Shown here: positions 48,801 to 63,331 of the stretch, piece after piece
Numbering within the stretch: position 1 is the first letter of the stretch
How the letters are laid out: each line of letters opens with the position of its first letter
Assembly: GCA_022113835.1 (NCBI GenBank)
Contig: JAILWY010000026.1
Location: 8,831,001-8,895,000, forward strand
Direction of reading: 5' to 3'
Origin: Atopsyche davidsoni
Taxonomy: Eukaryota; Arthropoda; Insecta; Trichoptera; Hydrobiosidae
DNA: 64,000 nucleotides
Translations under genes and position numbers: made by a program
Notes under the pieces: model-generated
The model's input: the letters and a program-made list of their open reading frames with translations, nothing else
Databases searched by the model: none
Told to the model about the DNA's origin: nothing

Positions 48801-51800
48801 GGGGATATTACAAAAGCACTTCCAGTCGTAAGTTACTTTAAAATCTATAAGCACTCGGTGTTATTACACCATAAGTTTAATAAAAATTGATTTATTGGAT
48901 ATTGATAACATCTGTTGTAGCGTCTTAGCGAGAAAACGAAATTCTTGTTTATTTTTGTAACGTTTTTTTACCGTGTAATTATTGCCTGTACTCGAAGACG
49001 ATGCTATGGTATTAGATGCAATATATCTCAAAATATTTATAAAATCAGTCAGGTGGTTAGCACGGTTAATCCGGGTGAATGAATCTTAGATACAGATTTT
49101 TTTTGGTAAATTTAAAGCTTATACTGTCGATGTAAAATATATAAAAAAACTATTCATTATTCAGCAATATAAAAACTTACTCTATTTAATGTTAGGACGC
49201 ATGAAATATGCGAGTTAAAAAAATCGGTTGTTTTTAAAATTAAGAAATCAATAACAATAAATGCGCGTTAAATTTATAGTTTTGTTATGTGATCCTCAAT
49301 AGCGAGAAAGCATAAAACATGTTAAAAACTATTTTGTTAACAAAATAAAATAAATTTCACATTTTCCTGATGGTAACTTTACATGTCACTATGAAAATAG
49401 TACATTCATATTATATAATTATATATTTTATGATATACGTTTTTATACACGCAATTAATTATCTATTGAAATAAAAATATAAAACCGTTCGTTTTATCAA
49501 AGAAGGACAACGGGATTTTAAATTGTAAGTACTTACACGATACGCTTTTCTACGGATCAAAAGATTCTAAAAAAAAATTATAGAATGGCTTGCGGACGCA
49601 TTGAATGTATTTTAACGGCCACACAAACGCTTCGAGGGGTTCTTCACAATATCCGGCTAGAATTAGAGATTATGGTTTGTTTTTTAGAATGGAGTTCCCT
49701 GAATGAGCAGTCACTCTGGCACGTTGTTGGGCAGTCGACCGGAGGCATTTTCCGGTCGATCGCGGCGGCAGAGCTATGGCAGCAAATTCGATAATCAATA
49801 AATCACCTTGCAAAAAATGCGTTTAACTACAATATCGATTCGTGCTTCGTCGCAATCGATATAATTGAAGAGTGTCCCGCTTCGGCGTCGGATTTTATTT
49901 TTTGTCGAGAGAACATACACAGCTAAGATTATCCGAGTACGTTTCTTTGGTTGATTAATGAAGGATGATAAATCTACTAACTACAGACTCGCAAAAAGTA
50001 TTATTGTTGAGGTCATATCCGCATACAGGGCTGCTAGGTCATCTGGAATGGTCTGCAGATGCATTTTAATTAGTTGGATATATTTTTAGATATTTACATG
50101 CTATTGTATAGAATATTCAAAGTACGTCTGTACTAGAAGACATTTTTATCAATCACAAGGATAAAATTACGTAATATCTTGGTCATTATCGATATGATGT
50201 CTAAAAAAAGTCTTTTGGCTCTAACCTATTCATAACTTTTTTCGTTTCACCCGGTAACACTTATCGTACGAATTTCCTTGTCTTATGGCATTGTTTTTAA
50301 TTTTGAAATCACCTCTGAATAAATAATGCAATATTCGTAATGTTAAATTCATGTCTGAAGTATGCATTTATCTGAAACATTCCTATTCAGAGGTAGTGGG
50401 AGTGTTCCGTTGAAAACGAAATTTACAGTTGTTTAATAGTACTAAATAACTTTATTTAATGACAGTGAAATAAGATATTTTGTAATGTTAATCAAGCAAT
50501 TAGATTTGGAATTATCTTTGTAGAGCGTAATTTAATTTTTGAAACTCCAATCATTTTAATAAATGGTCCATTTTTCAACGTATAACAATGGCCGGTATAA
50601 TATATAAAGATGCATAAAAAGAGTAAACCGTAGAAAATAATTAAAACAAATCTCCATATAGAGATACCAAACTCATCATTCATCGTTAACACCAATAGAT
50701 CCTGTTTGTTTTTATAACAAACGAGGTGTATTAGTTTTTGTTGTCTAGTTAGTTTGAAAACTGTTTTGCTATAAGATAAATGAAATAATAATGAAAAAAT
50801 AATGCATTGTGTTTTTATGTGTTCTAAAAAAATATATTACCTAGTTACGTAACATGAGATAAGAAAATAAATAAAAGTACTGCCATTTGTTTCAAACTAC
50901 AAAGTGAATTGTTGTATTACATCAAACATGCTTTAATATAGTTATCAATGTAATACTTACAGTTTCATTTTACGCCTACTTGTAAAAAAAATCACACGTG
51001 AAATCTTTCAACGAAGTTGAAAGTGAATTGAGTTATTTATTTACACATATTACGGATCATGACAATAACAATTTCATTTACAACGCTCAACATGTATCTA
51101 AGTATGATATAGTTTGTTTTAACTAGGTCATTACGTATTTAAGCCTGTCGTGTACCGTTACTATAAAAAACTGCATCTGACGCCTCCGTGAAAAAATACG
51201 CCAAACCAACTTTGCCTTATGCTCCGAGCCAAATGACATTTCACATATTCTGTAAGTTTTTTTCGTACGAACCACCTTCATAGGTGGGTGACAATACAAC
51301 TTCGCTATTCGCAGAGATATGAACAATATTCAAATAGTCGTTGTTTTTTGCGTTCGCATGGCGTGGCTGGCATTTTCAAAGGCCTCTCGTGAGTCACCCG
51401 GTCATTGTTATCTCCTGGTTTTGTCCGTATTGGGAAGATTTATGTGCTTCGCGGCGAGAAGAGGACGCTGAAGGCTGCACAAAGCTGCGGACGCTATGCA
51501 GAGCCTGCACGGGACCCGGAGAATTGCAATAAAGCTGCGCAAGGGCTGTCTTTAATGATTGCTTTTAGCCTAAGCTATGTGGCCGGTGTGAGAAGACGGC
51601 GGTGGTGTCGTCTAAGAACGAAACGTGATTTTTATTTAGTATTGGTCATGTTATTGCAGTGGGTGACTGAGTAGTTTCAAATACAAACTATCTCAGGTGT
51701 TTCTTGCACTAAAAAAAACAGTATTAACTGCGCACACTTTATCAAAAACGATGTTTACTATTTTATATGAGACCCTTAGAGCATTTAATACTCCCAGCCA

Positions 51801-53440
51801 ATGGAAAAGCTTTGAAAGCAATATACGAAGATGCATTGAAAAGCAATGTTTACCAATGAATAAAAAAAATATGAAAGAATTATTTTTTCCATTCGCTTGG
51901 CGATACTACGCAAACATACGTAAACTGTTTTAAAACAAGTATTATTTTAAATGCCACAAAAATGGTGCACCAAGCCGATCGGAGGCGGCCGCACCGTACA
52001 CTTTCAAAATGGATTTCTGAGAAAATGAGATTCATATTCTGAATTAAAAATTGATAGCATCCGTTCAAAACGTGATTTTGCTCGCGAGCACTGGCGCTTT
52101 ACGCTCGTTGCAAAAAATACCCTCGTAATCAATACCTCGGGATGTGGCAATATGAGAATCGTTACTTGGCAAATACGATGAATTTTTTATCCAATAACAA
52201 TAAATACTAACCTACAGATATAGTAAGATTTATAGAAATAACTATGAAAATTATTAGTACTGTTATTCATGTTAAATGATCATTTTTGGTTTATGTGTAC
52301 ATTTTGGGTAATTTTGGGTCACTGCTGCTATCCTCGGTAGTGAGTTGTTTTTATGCGTACTTCCCATTTATGGTGTTCATGTTCAATTAAGCTGAACTAT
52401 GAGTGAATAAATTAGATTACTTTGTAAGGGTAGGAGGCTGTTGAGGCAAGGATGGACCATTTTTAATTATTTAATATCAAACATATTGTTTCTGTAGCAG
52501 TCTAAACTGAGTCACTAAACAGCTGTGGTATATTTTGTTAGTAATAACTTTTTAAATCTTTGGCATTAATTTTTTATCAGAAACAATATCGATTGATAAT
52601 ATTATAAAATCATCGAATTGGTACAGTGTTAAAGATTAATGCAACCATTTTGTGGTGAGATGTTTAAAAATAATGAATATCTTCTTAAAGAATAATAATT
52701 TATCTTTAGTCGATATAGCTTCAAACGTTCAAATGAATATATGAATAACATAGATATTCAGTGAATATTGTATTTAATCGACAAAAATACAAAATAATTA
52801 ACATAACATACATATATTTTTGTTGAGAATTAATTATTCATCGACCAGTACCATGTTTAACTAAGAAAAAAAAATCTATTTTTTTATGTTCTAAACTATA
52901 AATTATCACAATTTATTCTTCGACAAAACACGTGACGTAATCAATAGCCGCTTAAGCTGCGGTTGCATCATAAAGGAAATGCAAACGAGTGTAGATTCGT
53001 ATAGTTGATATATTTTACTAAATTAAATTTGAAAGCTACTTAATGTCTCGCTTATAAATTTAAATGCTATTGTTACGGCTCGAGGAGGGTACGATTATTT
53101 TTGCCGGTCTCGCTCGTGTGCAAGTGCAGAATATATCTATCCGCATGCATCACACCTATAAATAAATTGAGTTAGCTGGCCGCTTGTATGATTGCATGAA
53201 TGCCCGCGCGGGTACGCGAAGTGAGTATTCACCATTTAAGTCGCATGACTCGCTCGCTATGGCAGACTTTGCTTTATAGGCAGCGTCTCGACCGTACAAG
53301 GTCCCAGCATTGGAAATAAATAACCACATTATGCAGTAAGAGTTATAATGAAATCGAACGTGGCAATAATTAAAAGCATACAAATATTTTCTTCTTTAAG
53401 TACGTATTAAAAATAAAATCGTTTTTATTTATATTCGTCT
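42900..53440. other. Intergenic desert with many GC islands
   Basis: No gene found. Islands of balanced composition lie at about 43450-43620, 44330-44700, 44920-45060, 45300-45560, 45780-46330, 46640-46850, 47040-47330, 48040-48180, 49580-49900, 51330-51620, 51960-52140 and 53080-53330. Some contain short open frames, discussed as findings. A hairpin CGACCGGA/TCCGGTCG lies at about 49737-49758. The frequency of such islands suggests a dense regulatory landscape. Confidence 0.35.
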
Positions 53441-53456
53441 TCTTCAAGTGCATATC

Positions 53457-53539
53457 CTCGGAGGAGGTTGCTTGTCCTGAGCCAGATCTAGCACATGTTT
53501 GTCTTGAGCCAGTCCTACTAATTAGGCTGTATTTCCAAC
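53457..53539 (+). repeat. Dispersed repeat family, copy 2
   Basis: CCTCGGAGGAGGTT, then about 40 bases later CCAGTCCTACTAATTAGGCT and GTATTTCCAAC. The layout matches the copy at 63332-63409. Confidence 0.6.
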
Positions 53540-53599
53540 TTGCTGAACTCTCGACTTCAAAGCGCTGGCGTTAATTTGGCATCCACGTTTGTTTTCAAC

Positions 53600-56500
53600 T
53601 TCCGATGCTTCATTTCATAGGAGAATCATTAGAAAAACATGGGTTTGTAAAATGATTTTATAGTTTAAATTTTAATCAAACTAAGCGGTGAACAGAGAAG
53701 TACTGACATTTTACACAAATACAGTGAGCTTACTCTCGTTCTATATAATAGAGTTCAATTATAACCCGACTTTTTCCGTATCATAAAAGAGTTTGAGTAT
53801 ACCAATACAGCGACTTTGCTTGAGTAATCTTGTAGGCATTTCATTAGTGTATAATGGTTAAAAAAGGGACCGGTAAACATATAAAAGTCTTGATTACATC
53901 CCTCAACCCTTTTATGTGTTTACTTGCTAGTTGTAAGACATTAATGGAGATTGATTCCTTCATGATTTTACACAAAAAATATTATGGTTTAAAAACCACT
54001 AGTGATTTTATTAATAGATAAAATTATTACTAACCGCATCGTCACGATATTCGACCATTTATTTTTAGTAGGCAATGTAATCATAAATTCTTGAAAATCA
54101 TGCATTTTGGAAAATACTTTTAAAAAGTTAATTTTTGAAATTTTCAATGTACGTAATAAGGTACATTGAAATACACATATATACCTATACAAGCTTATTA
54201 CGCAATTAGCATGTATAGGTGGTAACACAAATATATTAATAATGGATTACCAATAATCGCTTTAATAGAGATGCGGTTTGCGATCAGGTTAATTTGATCA
54301 GACTTGTAAAAAATATAGTATAAAATGGTACATTGATTATTTCAAGAGGTCAAAAATGTTAACAAGCAATCAAATATTTAACTGGCATAGGTTTATTGCT
54401 TGCATACATGTTAATGACAGTTAATATAATCTCCATGCTGTGGAGTTGCAGTAAGCGAAACAACTATTTATCACACCTGTCTCCCGTAAATCACATTTAT
54501 TTTAGTTTACCTCGTCGTTTTTATGTGACCGTATACTGAAAATATAAATTGTTATTTTAAGTTTGAGTACGCGCTTAATGCGAATCTATTCAAAATTAAG
54601 AACTTATTATTTTACAAAATTAAAAAATAAATAACATCTTCAAAATTGATTATCTAACAAATTTACAAAGATAAATTTGTTTTAGGAGCTTTTGAAAATC
54701 TTGTGCCCACTACAGAAATATTACTTTTATCAAGTTTCTTAAGTGTTAAGCTGCCTAAAGTTTTCAGTCATCTAACATTTGATGCTCTTGCTAGTATAAT
54801 TTTAATATCCAGTTAAAAGTTATGAGGATTGTTATACATTAAATCTTTATTAATTTTCTTAAAATTTATTATATAAGCCTCGCATCCTACCTCTAGTATA
54901 ATAGCTTTGTTACTATTTTTATCATTAGTAGAGTCATTAGCAGAGTTAGCGATGACGTCACATTCCATCACGACTATTTGGCTTCAGGTGGTGTCCAACT
55001 GTGGTGAGGGCGGATCGCTGCGGGATCAAATGCAGTTCAGGGTTGGCCGATCTCGATCTCTGCTTATTTTTTCTCGATCGATGCTTTGGCGTATCGAATT
55101 ATATTCCATCCCGCCATAAAGTTATCAGTAAAAATCACAAAAATAAGAGCCGAATCCGATGGTTTCCCTCGAAAGCATTGGGGACGGTCGAGTGCAAACG
55201 ATAAACGGAATTCCAGAGCTGATTAAGCCATAAACAAAAGAAACCAGACTGCTTTATTCTCGGAAGTATAATTGATACAAAGCACAGCATGAGTTTTGTT
55301 AATCTTTTCGTTCAATTAAAATTTACGTTATGTTTTGCCGACGATCGCTCTTTGGATGGTACGTTTTTATCAGCTAATTAAGATAAGGCATTAATAGTGA
55401 ATTAAGAAAGAAAAAAGTTATTTTTTTGTTTGCTAAAGATTTTTGTAGGATTTAGGATTGTTTATAGAATTGTATTTTTCAGCTAGGCTGTTATTACTCC
55501 CGCATTGACATATAAAAAAAAAACATAATAATTAAAATAGCATACTAAAATATACTTTAATTTAAGGCTACTGTGGACAATATCAATTTAATACACTAAA
55601 AGACTTTATTATTATTTAGTTGTTATCCATACTGAGTTCTGATAGTGAATTTATCATATCACTTAAAAAAATTTATCAGAAGAAAGCTGATAGTATTTTG
55701 AAAAATCTTGTGAGCCTAATAATTTATTTATGCCTTTATTTACGCTGCACGTTTTTTTTGGTATATCCGTATATATATATTGAAGTCAGAGATGAATGTA
55801 TAAATCAAATCACACATATAAAACTTAGCTCCCTATATTTTACAAATCATATTTTCAACCACATTTAAAACTTATAACTAATATTATCAAACAATTTTGT
55901 ACTCGACAAAATAAATAAAAACATTTTTTTAAGCGCCGAAAACATTATCATTCAAAATATATTTGATGCGTGTACTTTTTGCGAGGTTTTCAGTATGTCG
56001 TTGGAGCTTTAATATTTAGCATTAAAAAGGAATAAATCTTTTATCGCCCACTGAAATTGAAGGCTCGGCGTGAATTCCCAGCCGGCGTCACGTCCTGCGG
56101 GCGACGCATTCCTGAGTGTCCCGAGATATTATATAGAATGAGGAAGCGAGGCGTCCCCGAGGAGGCCCGCAGTCGAGTGGTGTATTACGATTTTTTTGAT
56201 GAGGTTGAATGATATTATCAAGTGGAATTTTAAATTTATTCGGTTTCTTGGGTGTTCGGCTGCTTGAGGTATATATTCTTCCAACGTCACGGACGTGAAG
56301 TTTTGCAACATGAGTGTGACCATCTTGCTCTTTGTGGGTTCATATGTGTTTAATAAAAATTAAAAAAAAAAAAAATTATGCTACTGAAATGTTTTTTTAT
56401 ATTTTTAATTACTCATGGAAGTGATTTTTGAAAAGGTTACTTGTGCGAATTCAAATAATTTGAAAATTTTTATTATACATATGAAATAAGAAATTGCTTG

Positions 56501-56780
56501 TTTTATATAAATTTAATAGTACGAAGCGTAATATTTTCAGGTTTGATTATTGATTGAAACTGCTTTATGTGAAGTTTAGTTTAATGTCGTCATGGAGTAA
56601 CATTTATATTATGGTGTTACTGCTTTTACGCCTGAAGAGATGTTACACCATTAATTGAATAGCTTACTTGATATGCTTGTGATCTTAATTCAACGAATTA
56701 CTCTGTGTGATACTAATTATAACATAATATGCTCATATAGTAAAATTAATATCATAATATTAGTATTTTTTAATGTTAGG
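53600..56780. other. Intergenic desert
   Basis: No gene found. More complex sequence lies at about 54900-55340 and 56040-56340. The rest is AT-rich. Confidence 0.35.
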
Positions 56781-56785
56781 TATAG

Positions 56786-56899
56786 AACAATAAAATAAAA
56801 CCAAATGGTTTTGGAGACTACGTTTATCGTATAAACGTCGTAAATATAAATATCGTAATAAACGTAGTCTCCAAAACCATTTGGTTTTATTTTATTGTT
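56786..56899. repeat. Perfect 42-bp inverted repeat with 30-bp spacer
   Basis: The arm 56786-56827 (starts AACAATAAAATAAAACCAAA) is exactly inverted at 56858-56899. With no mismatch in 42 bases it is either very young or maintained. It could be a foldback element or a template-switch product. Confidence 0.9.
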
Positions 56900-58850
56900 A
56901 TAAAATGGAGTATTACAAAATAAATACCAGTTCCATTAATTAGTTAGGTATAGATTTATACAAAATAGTTTTTTCAGAGAGTATTTTTTTCTAGTTTATA
57001 GGAGATACGTGATTACTATTTGATATGCTGAGTACAAAATACTATATATTATAAACAGGATAACATAAGTGCTTTGGCCATTGTTCTTCTATGCAAATAA
57101 TATCGGCGCCAGGTTTAAGTGTATTTTTTATCCAAAAAGAATATCTTCAGAGAATCAGTAGTCTGTTCTACTGAAATAACCTGATGTGATTTTTATAGCA
57201 CATTTATCGACTATGCCCTTGATTTTCAAGGTTGATTTTCGTACGGATTGCCGGTTTTTACACGTAGCCCAAGACACTGCCACCCGAAAAACCCTAAGCA
57301 TCAATGATAATGTAACAACCACATTATAATACAACTATGTTTCTTTGTCATTACATAAAAACTAAGATTGTGTTACTTATATGATGCCTTTTGACATGTG
57401 ACATGACCATTTTTCAGGGGCGTTTTTAAGACTTTTAACAGCAGCGTTCAAACTTTTTAACCATTTTCTTGTATTTGTCGTTCAATTTGTACTAAATAAA
57501 CATCTAATTGAAGACGGTAATGTATTTCAAGCATAAAAGTATTAGGCTATTGAGAAAAAATGCAGCTTAAATCTTCACTAAATGTAGACTGATGTTCCGT
57601 ACATCGTAAGATAGTAATTTATTTCGTATTTGACAAAACCAGTACTTTTTTTTTAAAATGTGACTAAATTATTTCATATATAATATATTTTTGTTTTCAA
57701 TGAATGAACTAAGGTTATCAGCCACACATGCATTGATCACATTGGCACAAAAACACCACGTCATTTCATTCCAATGCAGTGCTGCGCTTGGCTGTTTCAT
57801 GTAAGACGAATCAATCGGGTAACCCGATAAGTTATTCCTGCGGTGCATCTCTCCATACACACTGTGTGCTATTGTAAAAAGCATTTCGCTCGTATATGGC
57901 CTCCGCTCCCTCCATTAGCGGCCCGCCGCGACAAAATGTGCATGCGCGGAACACTTTTACCGAGAAAACTATCACTCACCCGGAATACTAATCCGAGGCC
58001 GGCGGAAACGTGTCCGAAAATTACATATTGAAAAAAAATTCTACCTAACGTTTTTAATATTTAATAATTTGGAAAAAAAACCATATTCTGTAGTTGGCAC
58101 GCGTGGGACGCGCAATTAACAACCGCACGCAATTTTTCATTTTGTGAAGGCAAGGTTGCAACTATATCAGATATTGACTTTAGATACATTTGGATTGAAA
58201 ATCTATGTATTATGTTTTAATAGATTTTTTTTTATAATAAATAGACGTCAATTTGTTTTCAATATTAAAATCTAAAATGTTAAATGTTTAAATGTAAATA
58301 TATAGAAACATATTTAACTCTTCACAATCCGCATATCTTATTGGTTATTTTACTACTCGTCAATGCATGATTACGAGGGTATTTTCATTATTTTTATTTG
58401 GCAATGATTGAATATTTATAAATTTGATTTAATTAAATTTGAATAAAATTAGAAGCGCCTTATTCATCAGTTAATAACGGGCCTCTTTCATAGCTCCAAT
58501 AGCTCAGATTAGAGGCGATCTGTGTAATTATTACAAAATTGTAGTTATTTATTATATACATAATGGAAGCGGTTCGCGGGCGGCGCGTTTATTGTTCTGA
58601 TTTGTTGCGAAACTTTTCATTTAAAAAAGCAATCTGGCAAATTAACCTAATTCAATTTGAATATTCAAAAATAAAATTCATTAGTCTTTTATAAATTTGA
58701 ATTCTTGCAACACATTTTTTATAAATATTGTTATATACCTACCTACCTTGCTTTTTTTACTAACCATAGCTGCATTCAACGCTAGCTAGCTACTTTATAT
58801 TTTCAGCAAATATTTTTTTAAGATTATTATTTTTTAACTCGAAGCTTTAG
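56900..58850. other. Intergenic desert
   Basis: AT-rich. One more complex island lies at about 57840-58020. No gene found. Confidence 0.35.
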
Positions 58851-58857
58851 GTTTTAA

Positions 58858-59095
58858 CCCTTTCCACTCCGTTGGCGACAATGTGTCGACATGGTAAATT
58901 CCTTTGTAACTCCGTTGGCGACTATAGGTCGCCATAGTGCACCTTTTATTGTTTACCCTATAAGAAGTCTAGGTGCGTATTAGAGCAGGTATAAACCCTT
59001 TTTGTCAGTTTTGCAAAGTAATTGTTGCCATTCGGACGTATTCACATTGTTAAATTAAAAAAAAACAAACAAAATAAAGTCCGGAGTTCAAAGGG
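58858..59095. mobile_element. piggyBac-type MITE (238 bp)
   Basis: TTAA duplications lie at 58854-58857 and 59096-59099. The terminal inverted repeats read CCCTTTCCACTCCG on the left and CCCTTTGAACTCCGG on the right when read inward. Just inside the left end are two repeats of ACTCCGTTGGCGAC, each with a palindromic GGCGAC...GTCGCC-type core (58873-58893 and 58914-58933). There is no coding capacity. Confidence 0.85.
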
Positions 59096-59144
59096 TTAAA
59101 AGGCCGGATTTGTGTCAAATATTACAGCGTCTTCCGTGCTGTAG

Positions 59145-59174
59145 CGAATACGTAAGAAGTATCTTACGTATTCG
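59145..59174. repeat. 13-bp perfect stem hairpin
   Basis: CGAATACGTAAGA and its exact inverse TCTTACGTATTCG are separated by four bases. It lies 50 bases beyond the MITE. Confidence 0.75.
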
Positions 59175-59199
59175 TACCCCTGTATCGATAAACTGTAGA

Positions 59200-62100
59200 A
59201 TGCTCTTTTTGAGTCAAGCATATTTTTTCTCAATGTATTTCTAACGTCACCAGTCCTTTTGAACATTAATTAATAAAAGAAACGCCGTACGCACAAAAAA
59301 TATCAATATCTGCAGCACAGCTTTGGGATAAAAAACAATCAGAACATTAATCGCCATATATATCAAAACTAAGTGATCTAATATATATATTTTTTAATAT
59401 AGTTTTTTTGAGAAGTGCACTTATTAATACACTGAAAATAATTTACAGTCAAAACATTTATAAACAGGATCGTAGCTCATGTCTAATATTATACATGTAA
59501 TAAAAAAAAACTGCCTGATATGCATATTTTGAATAATTCTTAATGTCACGGGCGGCGTTGGTCATTTGTATGTATTCTCGTGTTGGGTGTAAAATTTAAA
59601 TGAAATATTAAATCCATCGACAATCGCAGGAAGCTCTCGGCAGAAGGTCGCGTGACGTCATCAGTCTGGCCATCTCCAGGCGTGAGGCCTTGAACTGTCT
59701 GCCTGCAGTCATTCTTCAAATAGGCCATAAACTACGGAACAATAATTATTAGATTTCTTATGTGTTCTGTTTTAATGGAAAAGACTCGGACAATCCATCT
59801 CCGCATTAAATTTAAACATGAAATTATTATTATTAGTGAATGTTAATTTATTATATATTCAAACTTGCAGGACATCAATCAGACTGTATGCACACTACAA
59901 TAGTAAATCATGTAAAAAGTAAGTTATTGTCATAAGTTAATGAGATTAGCTAGAGTCAGTTAGTGGAAATAAAAACTAGTCAAGATTATTTATTAGTGAA
60001 TCGTAAAATTATACCGTGAAGTTCAACAAAATCAAGATATAAATACAATATTTATCATTATAATATATCCATTTTGAATATGAATTTTGCAATGCTGTTA
60101 AGTTCACCTGTATCTTAATTTTTAATTATAATGTTTTTTTATTAGTACTAAAGAATAATGTATTATATTTTAATTTATTGGTGTATTGGCAAGTAACTAA
60201 AATGTTAACACCTGATGGGCATTCTCAATAACATCACATTCACACATATAAAAAATATTTTTTTTATATATGCCTGTTTTTGCATATACAACATGTACTT
60301 GTACACATGTGTTAATTTTTGTTTGATGCTTACTAATAGATTGATGAATTGGATAAATAGCTTGTCTTTTCACTTGACTCTTACGTATTACTTTTGTAAT
60401 TGATTTGTTATGTAATGTTTTTGTATTTACAAATATGTTTTTGATTGACAACAGGAAATGAAAACCTGTGTTAAAATATTTGTAGCATTACATATTTTTT
60501 ATATAAATAAGAATAATATATTTATGTAATTGTTACAAATATTTGAGTATAGCAATTGAAGAATCTATGTTAATTAAGTTAAACAAACCAAACACAAGCT
60601 TACAAATATATCACTTTTTTCTTTATGAACGTAAAATATTAAAAACAGGAGCATCAGTTTTTCTATATTGCCGGCGATATCTTTTGTGGCCATCGTTTTG
60701 GCGTTTGAATGAATTCATACACAACGATACTAAGAATGTTATATTCGGGGAAGATCACACTTTAGAAAAGTTTCTTGAAAAGGCGTCTTAAGTTCAAAAG
60801 AAGAAAGGATACGCACGGATCTTAATGATTAAACTAACGTTTTAAAAGTGAAAAAAAATTATGTGCGTAATATAATCTGAAGTTATGTATGAAATCGTAA
60901 TATATTAAAAAAAAAACACAAACATGCACCAATAGAAAGCAGTGTAAATATTTTTTCAAACAAATTAATTATATGCTAATTGATAAAACATAAACATGAT
61001 GTTTTTTTATTGATACATAGAACCTTATATCAACGTTTACGTGCAAAATTTACCATGCAACGATATTATTAAACAAAAAATAAATTAATGCTATGAATGC
61101 GCGTTTTCTGATGGCAATCAAACTTTATTGCTATCTGCCTACGAAATCGAATTTAATTGCTGGACTTCGCTATTTTTTTTCAATATTTCAAAAAATTCTA
61201 GGGTCAGGAGTCTCATTTCACGTGTTATAGCATCTTGAGTGCCGCAATCACAGGTCGATTCATTGAAATTGATTTATATCCAGGTCGATGCGGCCTACAG
61301 CGCCGGATTGAGATGATATGAGACAATTCATTTCTCGAGCTGATTAGCATAAATTTCTTCTTTTTAAAATGCAATCTTGTAAGGGGTAGTCAGGGCTTCA
61401 GAGCTGATACAAATCGGTGCCTTCTCTTTCAGACTATTATCCAGCTTATGGTTTCAGTAAAGCTTATTTTCCAAATAAATCACCTGCGTATCTCTTCAAT
61501 GCATAACTTGATTATTGCTGATTACTATTGAAACTTGATGACAATTTATGTCTTAATAATAATATTTTCAATGATCATTATTTTGCCCTCAAACTACATA
61601 TATTATATTATAAGGGATTGGCGGTTAATAGTCGCTATATTTAACCAGCTTATGACTGCTGATATTTCATATTTTATCTAAGACATTCATGTGAATTTCA
61701 GATGAAGTGAGAAATTCTTCGCAGATCTTTGTCAAAAGAATTCGCGAAATTCCTTTGTAGCATTGTCGTAAAGCCACCACAAGAGAGTCTAGCGTGGCTT
61801 AACGTCGACGCGATTCGTAATTACGACCGCTATTTTATATTAGTGTTATTTATGACAACATTTTCATTTGTTTTCCATGTACACGATGGATAATTTACGG
61901 TACTAATAAAATAAATCAAAACATAAGCCATTAACTTAACTTCACAACGATATGCAATCCTTCATTTTACAAGCGTTGAAACGTTTACGCAACAACTGCG
62001 TACTAAACTAACCCTAAAAAAAAGCGTGAAGGCAAACACATTTATATTTTTTAAAAATTACCTTTGTCATGTAGCTTATTTTTTTGGTTTATTTTGAAAA

Positions 62101-63300
62101 AAAAAATTGTACACGTTGTAAATTTTTCATATATTGAATTGACTCAATTGCGTTTTTTTCGTATCTCGGTGTAACCGCAGCCTAATTCTATATTTTTTAT
62201 CGAGGATTATTTTGAAGTGACCTCACGTGCCAGGACCTCCTCGGGGATTTCCCGATTTCCTGCAGCCCAGTGCGGCCCCGGGCGGCAAGGACGGTCGAGC
62301 TCGGCCGAGGCTGTTCGTCTCCCACACGGCGGCGGCATGAATGATGATCTCTCCTCGCGGTGATTGCCAGATTTTTGAAAGTGTTTGAGTGGGCGCCCTG
62401 CTCCTTGTGGGGCTCCTCCACACGTCGGGCATCGGACGTTCCAGCATTACGAATTTGGCAAAGTGGACTGCTTATTTTCAAACAAAAAAAGCTAACATAT
62501 CCATATCAACTGTTTATGTAACAATATTATGTAATTGAGACCTCATGCTTTGTTCTACAGTGCCAAGTGAAACCATATATATAAAGAATAAGAATTGAAA
62601 TCTGAATCCTTGTCAAGTGAGATTTCATTAATCTTTTTTTATATTCTTACACTATGGCTTGCAACGTTATATATAAAAATTTCTCGTGAGAACTTCTATT
62701 TCTCATATTTTTTGAGCTTGGGATCATTTTCATAACTTCTCCAGTTATGTTAGCGTCTTTTCCAAACTCCATAATTAAACAACGACTTGCGTCTTTTGAG
62801 GGCCTCGTCATATACTAAGTGTAGTAATGCCTTTGAAAACCAAAAGTACCTACGAATAAAAGATAGGAATTTTTAAGTATTTAGCTATTCACATTTATTG
62901 TTTAATGGAGCCCATAAAATGCGAAAGCGCTTACTAATACACATTTTGTATTCCCTTCGGTTATAAATATTAGTTGGGATCCATGAAATTATCATTTTCA
63001 TTTAGCTTTGTTTAATGGCCACGTCTCTTCTTGGTTAAATGCAAAAAACAAGTCTAAGTGTCTCAGACGCCAAAACCTTTCATCTTCACTTATTACGTCA
63101 CGTGTCTGTGCAGCCACGCCGAAAATTACTCTAACCGAGTTTAAGCCAAGCTATTGTTGCAGATCGGGAGTAGCAAGTGAGTCGGACGATTATTCAGTCC
63201 GCCCACAGAACATCTGCGGGTGCTTATTATAAGCTGTGCACTAAAAAACTGAAGGATTCCGTTACTAATAAATTACAACTTTTGTTTTTTTTAGAAGATC
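59200..63300. other. Intergenic desert
   Basis: No gene I can defend. Islands of higher GC lie at about 59540-59740, 61200-61330, 61690-61830, 62160-62470 and 63000-63240. A + strand frame at 60543-60791 (82 aa) is intact but has no recognised domain. Confidence 0.35.
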
Positions 63301-63331
63301 TCTATTTAATCGTCATCATCGGGGTCTCTCC

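Noticed and set aside
51341..51674. Two overlapping + strand frames (63 and 89 codons)
   Set aside because: They lie in a GC island with no splice sites or family resemblance; chance openness is likely.
60543..60791. 82-codon + strand frame
   Set aside because: It is intact but in AT-rich DNA, with no domain, splice or polyadenylation support. Kept only as a note.
62197..62481. Two overlapping - strand Arg/Pro-rich frames
   Set aside because: Two frames of the same strand are open across a GC-rich island, which argues for composition rather than coding.
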